This document shows, in pieces, positions 9,411 through 18,586 of a stretch of 64,000 bases of DNA. Both the position numbers and the translations under genes were made by a program. The notes below the pieces were generated by a model. The model saw nothing but the letters and a program-made list of their open reading frames with translations. It did no database searches and had not been told where the DNA came from. Position 1 is the first letter of the stretch. Every line of letters starts with the position of its first letter. This DNA is from Marinobacter salarius (lineage in GTDB: Bacteria > Pseudomonadota > Gammaproteobacteria > Pseudomonadales > Oleiphilaceae): assembly GCA_000831005.1 (NCBI GenBank), contig CP007152.1, positions 4,340,001 to 4,404,000 on the forward strand, in the 5' to 3' direction.

Positions 9411-10373
9411 ATGAAAAAAGCTGACCTTAGTGCCCTCGAAAAGGCCTTGGCCCACCTCCCGGTTGATCTCAAACAACACCTTGCCCATCAGCTTCTTGGG
9501 CAGATCAACGCTCAGTCTCACACTTTGCTTGAAGCGGCCAGATCTCACCGCCGATGCCCTCGTTGTGGATATGAGCACGTCGTCAAATGGGGGCGTTCCA
9601 GTGGGTTGCAGCGATATCGATGCCAGAGCCTGACTTGTCACAAGACCTTTAATGCCGTCACAGGAACATCACTGGCCAGGCTGCATCACCGCAACAAGTG
9701 GTTTGATTACCTGAGATGTATGCGAGACAGCCTGACCCTGCGGGTATCGGCAGTTCGAGTAGGCATTGATTTAAAGACAGCTTTTAGGTGGCGTCACCGT
9801 TTTCTAACAGCCAGTGCAAATGCCAACGCGAATGCCCTCTCCGGCATTGTCGAAGTGGATGAAACCTTTTTTGCCGAGTCCTGCAAAGGCAAGCGCAACA
9901 TCACGCATCGCAGTTCCAGGAAGCGTGGCGGGCAAAGTAACAGGAAGCATAAAGCGGATAAAATCCCGGTACTTATTGCACGGGATCGCAACGGTAACAT
10001 CAGCGATCTGGTAGATCCTGCATTAAACAAACCGACGGTTCATGCTTTTCTGACGCCGATTATCAATCCTGACTCGATTCTATGTTCAGATGGCCACAGC
10101 TGGTATAAAACCTTTTCCAGAGAGCACGGCATTGCCCACCACCGACTGGTTACACTCGATAATCAGCGAGTGATCGGGAAGGAATACCACATACAGAACG
10201 TCAACAGTTATATGAGTCGATTGAAGGGCTGGATGGCGCGGTTTCATGGGGTTGGAACGGCATATCTGCCAAGCTATCTGGCATGGCGGAGGCTATTTGA
10301 GCGCGCTCAGCCCTCCGAAGAGGCCTGGCTCCGAATTGCGATCGGCGCAAACCAACAGCCAATGCCAACATAG
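9411..10373 (+). CDS. IS1595-family (ISXO2-like) transposase
   Basis: 320 residues from ATG 9411, which has a GGAG site six bases upstream (an in-frame GTG at 9399 is less likely). A zinc ribbon CPRCG...C...C near residues 45-75 binds the DNA ends; a DDE-type ISXO2 catalytic domain follows with VEVDETFF (first Asp), LCSDGHSWY (second Asp) and HIQNVNSYMSRLKGW near the C-terminus, which carries the usual Asn/His-containing third position. The stop lies inside the right inverted repeat, as is common in compact elements. Confidence 0.93.
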   Translation: MKKADLSALEKALAHLPVDLKQHLAHQLLGQINAQSHTLLEAARSHRRCPRCGYEHVVKWGRSSGLQRYRCQSLTCHKTFNAVTGTSLARLHHRNKWFDYLRCMRDSLTLRVSAVRVGIDLKTAFRWRHRFLTASANANANALSGIVEVDETFFAESCKGKRNITHRSSRKRGGQSNRKHKADKIPVLIARDRNGNISDLVDPALNKPTVHAFLTPIINPDSILCSDGHSWYKTFSREHGIAHHRLVTLDNQRVIGKEYHIQNVNSYMSRLKGWMARFHGVGTAYLPSYLAWRRLFERAQPSEEAWLRIAIGANQQPMPT

Positions 10374-10375
10374 CG
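10351..10375 (-). repeat. IS1595 right inverted repeat
   Basis: On the minus strand it reads CGCTATGTTGGCATTGGCTG and on, matching the left end. Confidence 0.85.
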
Positions 10376-10383
10376 ATATGCAA
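10376..10383. repeat. Target-site duplication, right copy
   Basis: ATATGCAA, identical to the left copy. Confidence 0.85.
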
Positions 10384-11168
10384 ACAGTATTCTGCTGTGC
10401 CTGATTCAATAGGTCAAGATTGGGTCGATCAAAGGGGAAAAATTGTGACAAGCGCGGGTGGTGCCAAGTCTCTCCCTGGCGCGTCACACCACTTGGCAGG
10501 TGTCGCGTTTGCCTGGCATCCGTGCCGGCGTTGAGTCCCGGTCGTCCTGACCAACTGACTCGGCCCCAACCCTATCATTGTCAATGCAGGATTCGTGTGA
10601 GATATACCTTAGAGCTGCGTAGGATCCTGAATTGGGCGTGGCGGCGACTGTCTGACCAGGGATGAGGAGGATTAACAATCAACCCGTTTCGCAAGATAGG
10701 CTCTACCGACCTTCCTTGTATATCGAGTCTAATCTACCGACATACTCCTGAAGTCGTTAAGTGCGAAAGACTCAGAAACAACATTTAAACAATGGATCAG
10801 CCAACTGGTCATGCCGCTATAGCGTGGTCGGAAATTGACACAACAAATTATCCTGTAGGTCGCAAAGCGGACATTCAGATTGGAAGATCACCCTCGATGC
10901 TTAGCGGCCGGTTTGGAGGTCCGTTAGGGGCAGGGCCGAAATTTTCCAATTCTGGACGGATCTGAAACGGGGTCAGGGTCAGAATTCAAGAGCTGGCGGG
11001 CCAAAAACCTCGACGAGTGGCCGGTTTATAACCGCCCCCAGTAACGCGGTAGAACTCCATATTTGCACAGTGGCGATGCCACAATTCCGTGACGGCGAAA
11101 CGTTTGTCGATTGCTGAAAAGTACTAAGAAGTGCGGGAGCAGATCCGGCTTTGATGGCTCTACATACT
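10384..11168. other. Long gap without recognisable gene
   Basis: About 785 bases. Short ORFs on both strands have no recognisable content. A segment near 10973-10990 (GGGGTCAGGGTCAGAATTC) looks like an end sequence of a mobile element but has no partner in the window. I see no tRNA or structured RNA. Probably eroded accessory DNA. Confidence 0.35.
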
Positions 11169-12781
11169 TCAATCAACAGTTATCCGGAAACGGCCGGTGA
11201 GATCACTCATCAAGTGCGCTTTCTGCTTCAAACCCAAACTTATCTCTCGGCTACCAGCCACATGTTGGCTGACTGTCGCCGCATGGGCATCAAGCGCCAC
11301 AAACCGCTCACCCACACGTTCAATTGCCTCACGTTGCAGCGAGAGCGCCTCATTAATTGTGACACTCCGCCCCTCCAGATCCGAAAACCAGTGGTTCATC
11401 GAGACAAGATGACCTTTAAGATCGTCAAGAGTCTGCCGGTTATCATCACCGGCCTCCGTCATTTCAGCTATCAAGTATTCAACACCCTGCACGCCCTTAA
11501 CCAGATCAGCTACCCATTGCCGTGTTTCATGAGTGGAATCGGCAGTGCGTTTCGAAAGTGTTCGAACCTCATCAGCAACAACGGCAAACCCGCGTCCATA
11601 TTCGCCCGCCCTTGCTGCCTCGATTGCTGCATTAAGGGCCAGCAAATTCGTTTGCTCAGCTATGTCAGCAATTACCCCGATCACCTTCTCGATTTTCGAG
11701 GCCGATTCCGTCAGCTCTTGTATCGCCCCGGAGACCCGACCAATGACCTCTACAGTGCGCTCTACCGCCGTATCACTTTTTATTAAGCTGGACTGAATGT
11801 CCGAATTTGCCGTCACGGCGCCTGAACAGCTTCAGTGGATTCACGAGTCGATGCCTCAATGGTGGAAGCCTGATCTGCCATCGCCTTCATTGAGTCTGTC
11901 ACATCTTGAATCTGATGCTGTGTCGTTTGAGATGCTGACTCCAGTTCTCCCGCCTGGATACCGAGGCGATCAGATCCCTCGTTGATACTTTTTGAAGCTT
12001 CCCTTATTTCTTTGATGAACCCTTCAAACCGACCGACCAGCCGAATCAGAGCTGCAGCAACTCCTGCGACTTCGTCAGACCCGGCCAGACCCGGCGGATT
12101 GGCCAAATCCGAACACTCATCCATTCTCTGGATATCCCGCTCGATCCGCTGCAGCCTCACAATGACTGTTTGCCTCAGCCAGAGCGTCATCAGAACAATG
12201 ACCGCCAAAAAGGCAACAGATCCGATAATCAGCGAAACCTGTTGGCGGTCGAGATACCCCAGTAGCTCATCAGATTCCTCAGCGATATGAGTGCGACTTC
12301 CCTCCTTGCGATCGTTGATGCTCTCAAGCAATGGCGACAGAGCAGCAAATAGTGAAAAGTCCACCGTTTTACCTGCCTGATAGTAACTCTTCTCCTCGAT
12401 TCCTTCCGCGAGTTCTTCTAGGTATACAACCACCGCTTCGTGGATACTTTGGTTATCTTTTGCCCAGGCACTCAGCTGTGCACTTCGCTGAATCGCGCTC
12501 CACTTAGCAGGAATAGACTCTGCAAGTGACTCGTATTCTTCGTTGATCTCACCCCACAGCAGTAACTGACCTTTGATTTTGAAAGAAAGGTCCTGCACAA
12601 GCCGCAGGTCCTGCTCCAGATCATCCAGTAACCAGGCTTCATGCATGCGATTCTGGATCAAATCTTTTGCGGCGTTTTCCGCCTTTCCAATAATTGACCA
12701 GGACAACAATGCAAGTGCCAAGAGCGCAAGGACCGAAAAAAATGAAAAGAACAGGATTCTACTTCGAACGGTTTTGAGCAT
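11169..12781 (-). pseudogene. Methyl-accepting chemotaxis protein, single frameshift
   Basis: The N-terminal part (12781 to 11813) has a membrane helix at about 8-30, a periplasmic four-helix-like sensor to about 180, a second helix at 185-205 and a HAMP-like region. The C-terminal part (11816 to 11169) has the conserved hairpin [20 protein letters not shown] followed by [14 protein letters not shown]. The two overlap at 11813-11816 in different frames; one missing base in the sequence read as AVQAP/AVTANSD restores a receptor of about 537 residues. It would signal through CheA/CheW. It may be intact in the organism if this is a read error. Confidence 0.8.
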
Positions 12782-13076
12782 GACGCCACCACATATTAAT
12801 GATGGCTATAAGGCTGCAGATCGATTGTGACATTCTTGTTACTTGAGCCACATAACACTCTGATTTAATAAATTAATTTACAAAAAATAACATCGATTAG
12901 CACACGACTTCAGCATCACTGAAATATTTCGGTAATGTTTGGCGAGGAGTATGTGAATGGCATGAAGATACTTGGCACAACCGGATATGAGCCATTCGAA
13001 TCAGTAGGTTTGGGATCTGCGACGGAGCGACAAAATTTGGTTTCCCGAAGCCGCACTCACATCCAGGAGTGACCTA
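12782..13076. promoter_or_regulatory. Divergent intergenic region, AT-rich
   Basis: Separates the chemoreceptor (minus) from the EAL/GGDEF gene (plus) and must hold both promoters. The AT-rich stretch at about 12860-12895 is the likeliest promoter core. No precise -35/-10 assigned. Confidence 0.35.
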
Positions 13077-14890
13077 ATGCAGGACTGCCTCAGTCAAGAA
13101 CTGAATCGCTTGTTGTTGACAGAAGACATTACGACACTTCTACAACCAATCGTAAACATTAATAGAAAATGTGTGTTTGGTTTTGAGGCACTGAGCCTCG
13201 GACCTTCGGACAGCCCCTTGCACACGGCCCCAATGCTGTTTGAAACAGCAGAACGCTGCGGCCAGACGCTAGAACTGGAAACGCTCTGTCTTCGCACCGC
13301 TGCACGCCATTGGTCCGGTCATGGCACTCCGCTGAAACTTTTCGTCAATATCAGTCCGGCCAAGCTGATGCCTCCAGAATTCAACCCGACGCAACTGCAG
13401 GAGCTTTTGTTGGCGAACGGCTGAAGGCATCAGACATCGTTATCGAACTCTCTGAACGCTACCCCACTGCCGATCCTTCAGAGCTTTTGAAGACACTGGT
13501 ATGGCTGAAAGCAGAGGGCTTTCTCATTGCTATCGACGATCTTGGAAGTGGATATTCCGGATTAAAACTATGGTCCGAGCTGAAGCCGGACTTTGTGAAA
13601 ATTGACCGGCACTTCATCCGTGATATTCAGGACGACCTCATCAAGCGCGAGTTTCTGCGGTCCGTTGTAGATTTGGCAGACCGATTGGGCTGCAAATTAA
13701 TCGCAGAAGGGGTCGAAACGGAAGCAGAATTCCGGGTTGTCTCGGAGCTTGGCATTGCACTGGTTCAAGGTTTCCTTTTCGGTCGACCAAAACCGATAGC
13801 TACAGCCTACCTCGACTCGCTGAACGATCATGCGGCCCTTGCGTCCAAGCCACCCCGGAGAGAAAAGGAAATAGCAGGGCTCTTGTGTCGGTACATCGAA
13901 CCCGTCACTTCGGAATCGACACTGCGAGATGCATGGGAGCGGCTCCAGAGTGAGCCTGACGTGTTCGCTTTGCCGGTGGTGGATAACGGCAGGCCGCTTG
14001 GCCTGATCCATAAGTGGAGGATTATGGAAACTTTCAGCACGCCTTACGGCCGGTCGCTTTATGAGCGGCTCCCAGTTTCCAATTGACACAGTGCAGATGC
14101 ATTGGTTGTGGATTACGAGGTGCCACTAAACGAAGTGAGCGAAAGGCTGATTAATGACGATGCGCACTATCTCAAACAGCATTTCATTGTTGTCAAGAAT
14201 GGAAAGTACGCCGGCCTGGGAGCCACGCGCTCGCTGCTCAAACACATCACCGAACAAAAGATCGAAAACGCACGCTACTCAAATCCACTGACCTTCCTGC
14301 CAGGCAATGTTCCCATACAACAGACTTTGGTTGCCCGAACGGAAGAAATGCGCGCCTTTTCACTAATTTATTTCGATATCAACATGTTCAAACCTTTGAA
14401 CGATGTCCTCGGCTACCGGGTTGGTGACCAGGTAATAGTTTTGCTGGCTGAGCTTTTGAAAGAGGTATTCCATGCCAGTGATGACTTTGTCGGGCACATA
14501 GGTGGGGACGATTTTGTCGTCATCAGCTCTTCGTCCTCAGCTAATTATAATGCTGGTACCGTACAGTCACTATTCGCCGAACGAAGCCGGCGCTTTTACA
14601 GCGATTGCATACTGAAAAGCGGGTTTATTGAATCCGAAGACCGAAACGGCCAGCCCTGCCGTTTTCCACTGGTATCTCTGTCAGCGGGCACTGTAGAGGT
14701 AGGCCCCGACGAGAAGGTGACGGCCGATCAAATCTCAGAATTCGCCAGCTTCGCCAAGACAAGGGCCAAAGCCTCACCGAACTTCCGTTTTGTGGTTTTT
14801 TCAAGGGCCCGATCCGGTGAGCGATCGGAAGGATCGCAAGACTCAGATGGGTCGTGTGTGTCATGCGTATTGGGGGAAGTGCAGAATTAA
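13077..14890 (+). pseudogene. EAL - CBS - GGDEF cyclic-di-GMP protein, frameshift and in-frame stop
   Basis: The first part (13077-13424) begins an EAL domain (PIVNINRKCVFGFEALSLG). One missing base near 13424 shifts to a frame carrying AIDDLGSGYSGL, KIDRHFIRDI and AEGVETEAEF, all EAL catalytic or loop motifs, then a CBS-like pair. A TGA at 14084-14086 interrupts the same frame; beyond it follows a degenerate GGDEF domain (HIGGDDFVVI in place of GGDEF). The EAL half would cleave c-di-GMP; the GGDEF half has GGDDF. In this sequence no full product is made. The next DNA is an IS66 fragment that begins at the gene's end. Confidence 0.8.
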
Positions 14891-15165
14891 GCGTAAACAA
14901 ACCCTACCAACGCCGTCGCCGGTTTTCTCGGGAATTCAAAGCTCAGATTGTTGCCCAGTGCCAGGAACCCGGTGCTTCGGTTTCCCGGATCTCACTGGAT
15001 AACGGTCTCAACGCCAACATGGTCCGGCGCTGGATGAAGGGCGCGCAGCGAGCGAATAAAACACCAGGAACGCCGGGATTTGTTCCGGTTAATCTGCCTG
15101 TGGCAACTGCTTTATCGGGCAACCAATCGGTCTCGGACAAGCGTAGCACCATCCGCATCGAGTTG
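14885..15165 (+). pseudogene. IS66 tnpA, 5' fragment (left partial copy)
   Basis: Plus-strand text KPYQRRRRFSREFKAQIVAQ through SVSDKRSTIRIEL nearly repeats the N-terminal 90 residues of the complete minus-strand tnpA at 15774-16148. It lacks the outer IS end and the tnpA C-terminus. At about 15165 it runs head-on into a minus-strand tnpC fragment. Confidence 0.8.
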
Positions 15166-15366
15166 TTCACTGCACCTGGCGTACTTGTGACGCTTGAGGA
15201 TGGCTACTTCGTGGGTCAGCTTCCCGATGATGGCGTTGCTGCACACCAACTCTCGCTCCTTCAGGCCCAAGACTTGATCCTTGGCGTCCAGAGAGTCTAT
15301 CAGTTCCGTCGCCAGGGCACGGAGCTGATCGGCAGAGAGTTGGTTGATGTCGGGGCGCTGAGTCAT
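15165..15366 (-). pseudogene. IS66 transposase tnpC, N-terminal fragment
   Basis: MTQRPDINQLSADQLRALAT followed by a coiled AIIGKLTHEVAILKRHKYAR segment and SEQLD is the normal start of IS66 TnpC. After SEQLD the frame reads antisense tnpA. The catalytic DDE domain is absent. Confidence 0.78.
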
Positions 15367-15441
15367 GCCACCTAATATGCCAAGTCCCTGTGCGGCAAGC
15401 GATTCGCGGTTCTGGCTATAGCGGCATCACGGCACTTGTGG

Positions 15442-15777
15442 TTACAGGATGGAGATAACGCCGTCGGCCCCAAGGCGTTGCCAGGGCAGGCCCTGAACCA
15501 GGGCGGACAACTGCTCTTCGGTCAGGCGCAGTTGCTCACCGCGCCAGGTTTCGCCCCAGTGGAATTTGCCTCGGTTCAGCCGGCGGGCGCAGAGCCAGAT
15601 GCCGAGGCCATCGTGGATCAGCACCTTCATCCGGTTGCCCCGTTTGTTGGCGAACAGGTAGGCGCAATGGGGTCTGGCTGAACCGAACACCTGAATAACC
15701 CGGGCCAGGGCCTTGTCGGGTCCCGCCCGCATATCCAGCGGCTCAGTAGCCAGCCAGATCTCGTCGATGCGGATCAT
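15442..15777 (-). CDS. tnpB: IS66 accessory protein TnpB
   Basis: 112 residues from ATG 15777 (MIRIDEIWLATEPLDMRAG). The body YLFANKRGNRMKVLIHDGLG and the end LPWQRLG are diagnostic for the TnpB (Orf34-type) accessory protein of IS66 elements, needed for transposition by an unclear mechanism. Its ATG overlaps the tnpA stop by four bases (ATGA), indicating coupling. Apparently intact but stranded in a broken element. Confidence 0.88.
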   Translation of the reverse strand: MIRIDEIWLATEPLDMRAGPDKALARVIQVFGSARPHCAYLFANKRGNRMKVLIHDGLGIWLCARRLNRGKFHWGETWRGEQLRLTEEQLSALVQGLPWQRLGADGVISIL

Positions 15778-16148
15778 CCCAGCAGATCCCGTAACAGGAC
15801 AGCACACTGGTGCGCCTGCTCCACAGGCCACTCCACCACAACCGCACCACCGGCGCGGGGAATCTCGATACGGATGGTGCTACGCTTATCCGAGACCGAT
15901 GGGTTGCCCGGTGCAGAGGTTGCCACTGGCAGATTAACCGGAACAAATCCCGGTGTTGCTGGTGTTTTATCCGCTCTCTGAGCTTCACTTATCCAGCGCC
16001 GGACCATGTTGGCGTTGAGACCGTTATCCAGTGAGATTCGGGAAACGGAGGCACCGGGTTCCAGGCACTGGGCAACAATCTGGGCTTTGAATTCCCGGGA
16101 AAACCGGCGACGGCGTTGGTAGGGCTTGGTTACGCTTACTTCGTTCAT
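15774..16148 (-). CDS. tnpA: IS66 accessory protein TnpA
   Basis: 124 residues; helix-turn-helix core EFKAQIVAQCLEPGASVSRI and NGLNANMVRRWISE of the IS66 Orf1/TnpA family, which binds DNA, with a variable C-terminal half. Starts 82 bases inside the IS end at 16230, next to a hairpin at 16154-16179. Complete. Confidence 0.88.
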   Translation of the reverse strand: MNEVSVTKPYQRRRRFSREFKAQIVAQCLEPGASVSRISLDNGLNANMVRRWISEAQRADKTPATPGFVPVNLPVATSAPGNPSVSDKRSTIRIEIPRAGGAVVVEWPVEQAHQCAVLLRDLLG

Positions 16149-16153
16149 GTTAA

Positions 16154-16179
16154 GTGTCCACTAGAAAATAAGTGGACAC
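16154..16179. repeat. Perfect 9-bp inverted repeat before tnpA
   Basis: GTGTCCACT - 8 bases - AGTGGACAC, just upstream of the tnpA start on the minus strand. A hairpin here could guard against outside transcription or be a regulatory site; it is also a motif shared with ends of other IS elements. Confidence 0.6.
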
Positions 16180-16313
16180 TATCCTGACGGCGGCAGCGCC
16201 TGGCTCAAGATGGGATTATCGGCCGCTTACGGATCATGGGCATTTTCCCGGTTTTTGAGCGAAACGGGTAAATTTATGGTGGATTGTATACCCCAGATTC
16301 ACGGTAAATAATT

Positions 16314-16676
16314 GCATTTACTCAGGTTTTTATTTTTCAGGGGCGACTACTTACCCTGGATGCAGATCACACGGTACAGAAGTGGCTACAAGGCAGTGGT
16401 CGCGACGAAACTAGGGAGATGATCAGCAATAACAGTGACGTATTGATAGAAACGGCGATTGCCGTAGCCGGCACCGCCCTGCAGCCCACCTTCATTGCTG
16501 GGGCGGCGATCAGGGAAGGAAAACTGAAGGTCGTCCTGCCAGAGCATGAACCAGAGCCCATGGTACTTTATGCGGTATATGCACACCGGCAGTTGTTGGC
16601 AAGCAAGGTTCCTAGCTTTGTCGACTTTATCGACAGTTTTTTCGGCGAACCTCCGTACTGGGACAGGTTCAAATAG
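16314..16676 (+). pseudogene. LysR-family regulator, C-terminal remnant
   Basis: The plus frame from about 16314 reads RLLTLDADHTVQKWLQGSG, MISNNSDVLIETAIAVAG and VYAHRQLLASKVPSFVDFID: the last third of a LysR substrate-binding domain, ending at TAG 16674. The DNA-binding half and most of the effector domain are gone; the IS66 end lies 84 bases upstream. The regulator may once have belonged to a neighbouring gene set. Confidence 0.75.
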
Positions 16677-16702
16677 CGAGCGCAGGCAAGCCTCCGGTTG
16701 CT

Positions 16703-17683
16703 TCAATGCCCGCCCGTCAATGAATTCATCCCAAGGTTCCAATCACCTGAGTGCATCAATAATGTGTGGACTGTCTCAGTATAGGGAGCCTTAATCCCCA
16801 GACGCTCGCAGCGTCGCAGTACCGCCCCGGCAATGGTATCCAGTTCCAGCGGGCGACCTCTTTCCCTATCGACAAGCATTGACGTCTTGATCGCATTGAA
16901 GCTACTGATCAGCTCAAACATCTCGCCCAGGTCCTTCTTTCCGAGATTCACGTCGTCTGCCTTTGAGGCTTCGACGGTTTCAGCCATCATTCCATACACG
17001 ATTTTTCTGAATCCGGGGTGATGGGTAAGGCTTCGAGTATCCAAGCCAGTAAGGGCAGAGAGTGGGTTAACCCCGTTATTAATCAGGAGTTTACGCCAGA
17101 GCTAATAGTTAATGTTATCGGAATACCTAGTTGGAATACCGGCATCATTAAAAGCGGCAACCAAGATCTTGAGTAGCGGAGTTCGGGAATCCTGCCTACC
17201 GCTTACTTTGGGCCATTCCCCCATCACGATTTGCGCGAGGCCCTCGGCTTCTATAACGCCCGGCCTCACAATGTGTCCTCCTATACGGACCGCAAGTCCA
17301 CCGATGACTCTTTCAGCACCAACTGCTTTCGCTAGCAGTTGTTCATTATCGACTCCGTTCTGCAAGGAAAGCACGGGTGCCCGTCCCTGCTTCAGCCAGT
17401 CGCCGAGCTCACTCACCACCGAAACTGTTGCCGTGGCTTTGAGTGTGATGATGATAAGGTCAAACTCGTCAGACTTATATCGGGTGACAAGTTCCTGATG
17501 GTCATGAGCAGCCGCCATATGGACCAGCTCGCGACCTTCATAGTGGACTGTCAAGCCGCTCCGCTTAAGCGCATGCAAATGAGCCCCGCGGGCTGTAAGT
17601 ACAACCTGATGCCCTGCTTCCAGAAACCTTGCTGCGTAGTAACCACCAATGCCGCCGGCACCCACCATCAACAGTTTGAGCAT
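16703..17683 (-). pseudogene. Ketopantoate reductase (PanE/ApbA family), nonsense mutation
   Basis: From ATG 17683 (AAAGGA site) the frame has the Rossmann start LLMVGAGGIGGYYAARFLEAG and LQNGVDNEQLLAK typical of 2-dehydropantoate 2-reductase. TAG at 17102-17104 follows NINY; the same frame continues LWRKLLINNGVNPLSALTG, the conserved C-terminal helix region, to a stop at 16703. GAG to TAG is the simplest cause (normally NINYELWRKL in the family). Total about 326 codons. The enzyme would reduce ketopantoate with NADPH, or a related 2-oxo acid. A substitution, unlike the indels elsewhere. Confidence 0.8.
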
Positions 17684-17711
17684 TTACGGAATCCTTTGTT
17701 TTTTCCGTAGT

Positions 17712-18083
17712 TTATTGCATCCAACCATAACCTGCGAGGGACTGCCTGTTCTGATTCAGGGAAAACCCGAACAGGCACTGGGGCGCTTTCATTCCGCCCA
17801 GGCTGAAGGCGGTATTGAGGATACATAATGTCGGTTCTGCCACGGGGCTGGCATGGGCAGCGGACCGAGGGCTGCCCCTCAGGCTGGAATTCGACATTGC
17901 CTTCACCCATCGTTGCTCATCCTCCCACTGACGGATCAGATTCCGGATATAGCTGTCGTGGGGCTGATGATGGCTGGCGTTTTTTCCATTGGCCTCCAGT
18001 CGGTCAAGGCAGATCAGTAATACGCCCTAATCCCGTAATGCTTCAAGGCAGTGGCCGATATCCCGATAATGCTCACTGGTCAT
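17712..18083 (-). pseudogene. Unknown protein with in-frame TAG
   Basis: ATG at 18083 overlaps the stop of the preceding gene (ATGA). The frame reads MTSEHYRDIGHCLEALRD, then TAG at 18027-18029, then continues open (GVLLICLDRLEANGKNASHH and onward) to 17712, 124 codons in all. CAG to TAG is the likely lesion. No family recognised. Coupled to the gene at 18080-18373 and downstream of dmpI, so once part of the same transcript. Confidence 0.45.
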
Positions 18084-18373
18084 CCCGGTATTTTGAGGCG
18101 CAACTCAATCGCCTCCTCGGGCACCAGCTGCATCATGCTCTCGGCCAGCAGTTTCAGGCCGGGGTCCCGCGAACCGCTGACGGCAACCTCAAAACCTCGC
18201 GCCTTCATGTTGGATTGCAGGTGCCTGGCCGGAAAGCCTTCCTCTGAGGTGAAAAAAGCCACGCTGTCCACGACTTGATCCCGCGGTACCAGTCGGCGCA
18301 GACTCTCCTGTCCCTTGGGACCGGTCAGGGCTTCCGTTTCGCAGGACAGGTACAGCACTGGCAGTTTGCTCAC
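18080..18373 (-). CDS. Unknown protein in the meta-cleavage operon
   Basis: 97 residues from GTG 18373, five bases after the dmpI stop. Soluble, mixed alpha/beta, with LPVLYLSCETEALTGPKGQE and RDQVVDSVAFFTSEEGFPA. No family recognised. Its tight packing with dmpI and its overlap with the next gene suggest a pathway-linked role, which is inference. Confidence 0.5.
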   Translation of the reverse strand: MSKLPVLYLSCETEALTGPKGQESLRRLVPRDQVVDSVAFFTSEEGFPARHLQSNMKARGFEVAVSGSRDPGLKLLAESMMQLVPEEAIELRLKIPG

Positions 18374-18377
18374 CTGT

Positions 18378-18568
18378 CTACCGCCCCAGTTTTTTGGCCG
18401 ACTGACCACCAATACCGAAGTGTTGCTTCGGCATCTCGGTGATCATTACCCGGATACGGTCCATGGGGGCATCCAGGGAGCGGGCCATGGCCTCGCTCAC
18501 TTCCTGGATCAGGGTTTCTTTCTGCTCGTCCGTTCTGCCTTCAATAACGTAAAGCTGAGCAATGGCAT
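18378..18568 (-). pseudogene. dmpI: 4-oxalocrotonate tautomerase, frameshift at codon 2
   Basis: Upstream AAGGAGGTGTT is a strong ribosome site, followed by ATGCC then, one base out of frame, IAQLYVIEGRTDEQKETLIQ and MPKQHFGIGGQSAKKLGR to TAG 18378. This is a 62-63-residue tautomerase (Pro-1 amino-terminal general base, with the conserved arginines of the family). One missing base after ATGCC destroys it as written. It isomerises 2-hydroxymuconate to 2-oxo-3-hexenedioate in the oxalocrotonate branch. Confidence 0.8.
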
Positions 18569-18586
18569 AACACCTCCTTGTCCGAG

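Larger units (their letters stand above)
9329..10375 (+). mobile_element. Complete IS1595-family insertion sequence (1047 bp)
   Basis: Bounded by imperfect inverted repeats of 25 bp (22 matching positions) at 9329-9353 and 10351-10375 and by identical 8-bp direct repeats ATATGCAA outside them. It encodes one intact transposase. Eight-base target duplication and the ISXO2-like transposase with zinc ribbon fit the IS1595 family. Intact ORF, ends and duplication suggest recent insertion and potential activity. Removing the element and one repeat restores a continuous non-coding sequence, so no recognised gene was disrupted. Confidence 0.92.
15165..16230 (-). mobile_element. Partial IS66-family element
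   Basis: Minus-strand order tnpA-tnpB-tnpC', starting at a terminal sequence GTAAGCGGCCGATAATCCC (read on the minus strand from 16230), which fits the GTAAGCG ends typical of IS66 elements. The transposase gene tnpC is cut after about 70 residues where it meets the inverted tnpA copy, so the element cannot move on its own. The cut may be an inversion-deletion between two IS66 copies. Confidence 0.8.

Noticed and set aside
10420-10678. Short ORFs on both strands
   Set aside because: Arg/Pro/Ser-rich, no ribosome site, no family.
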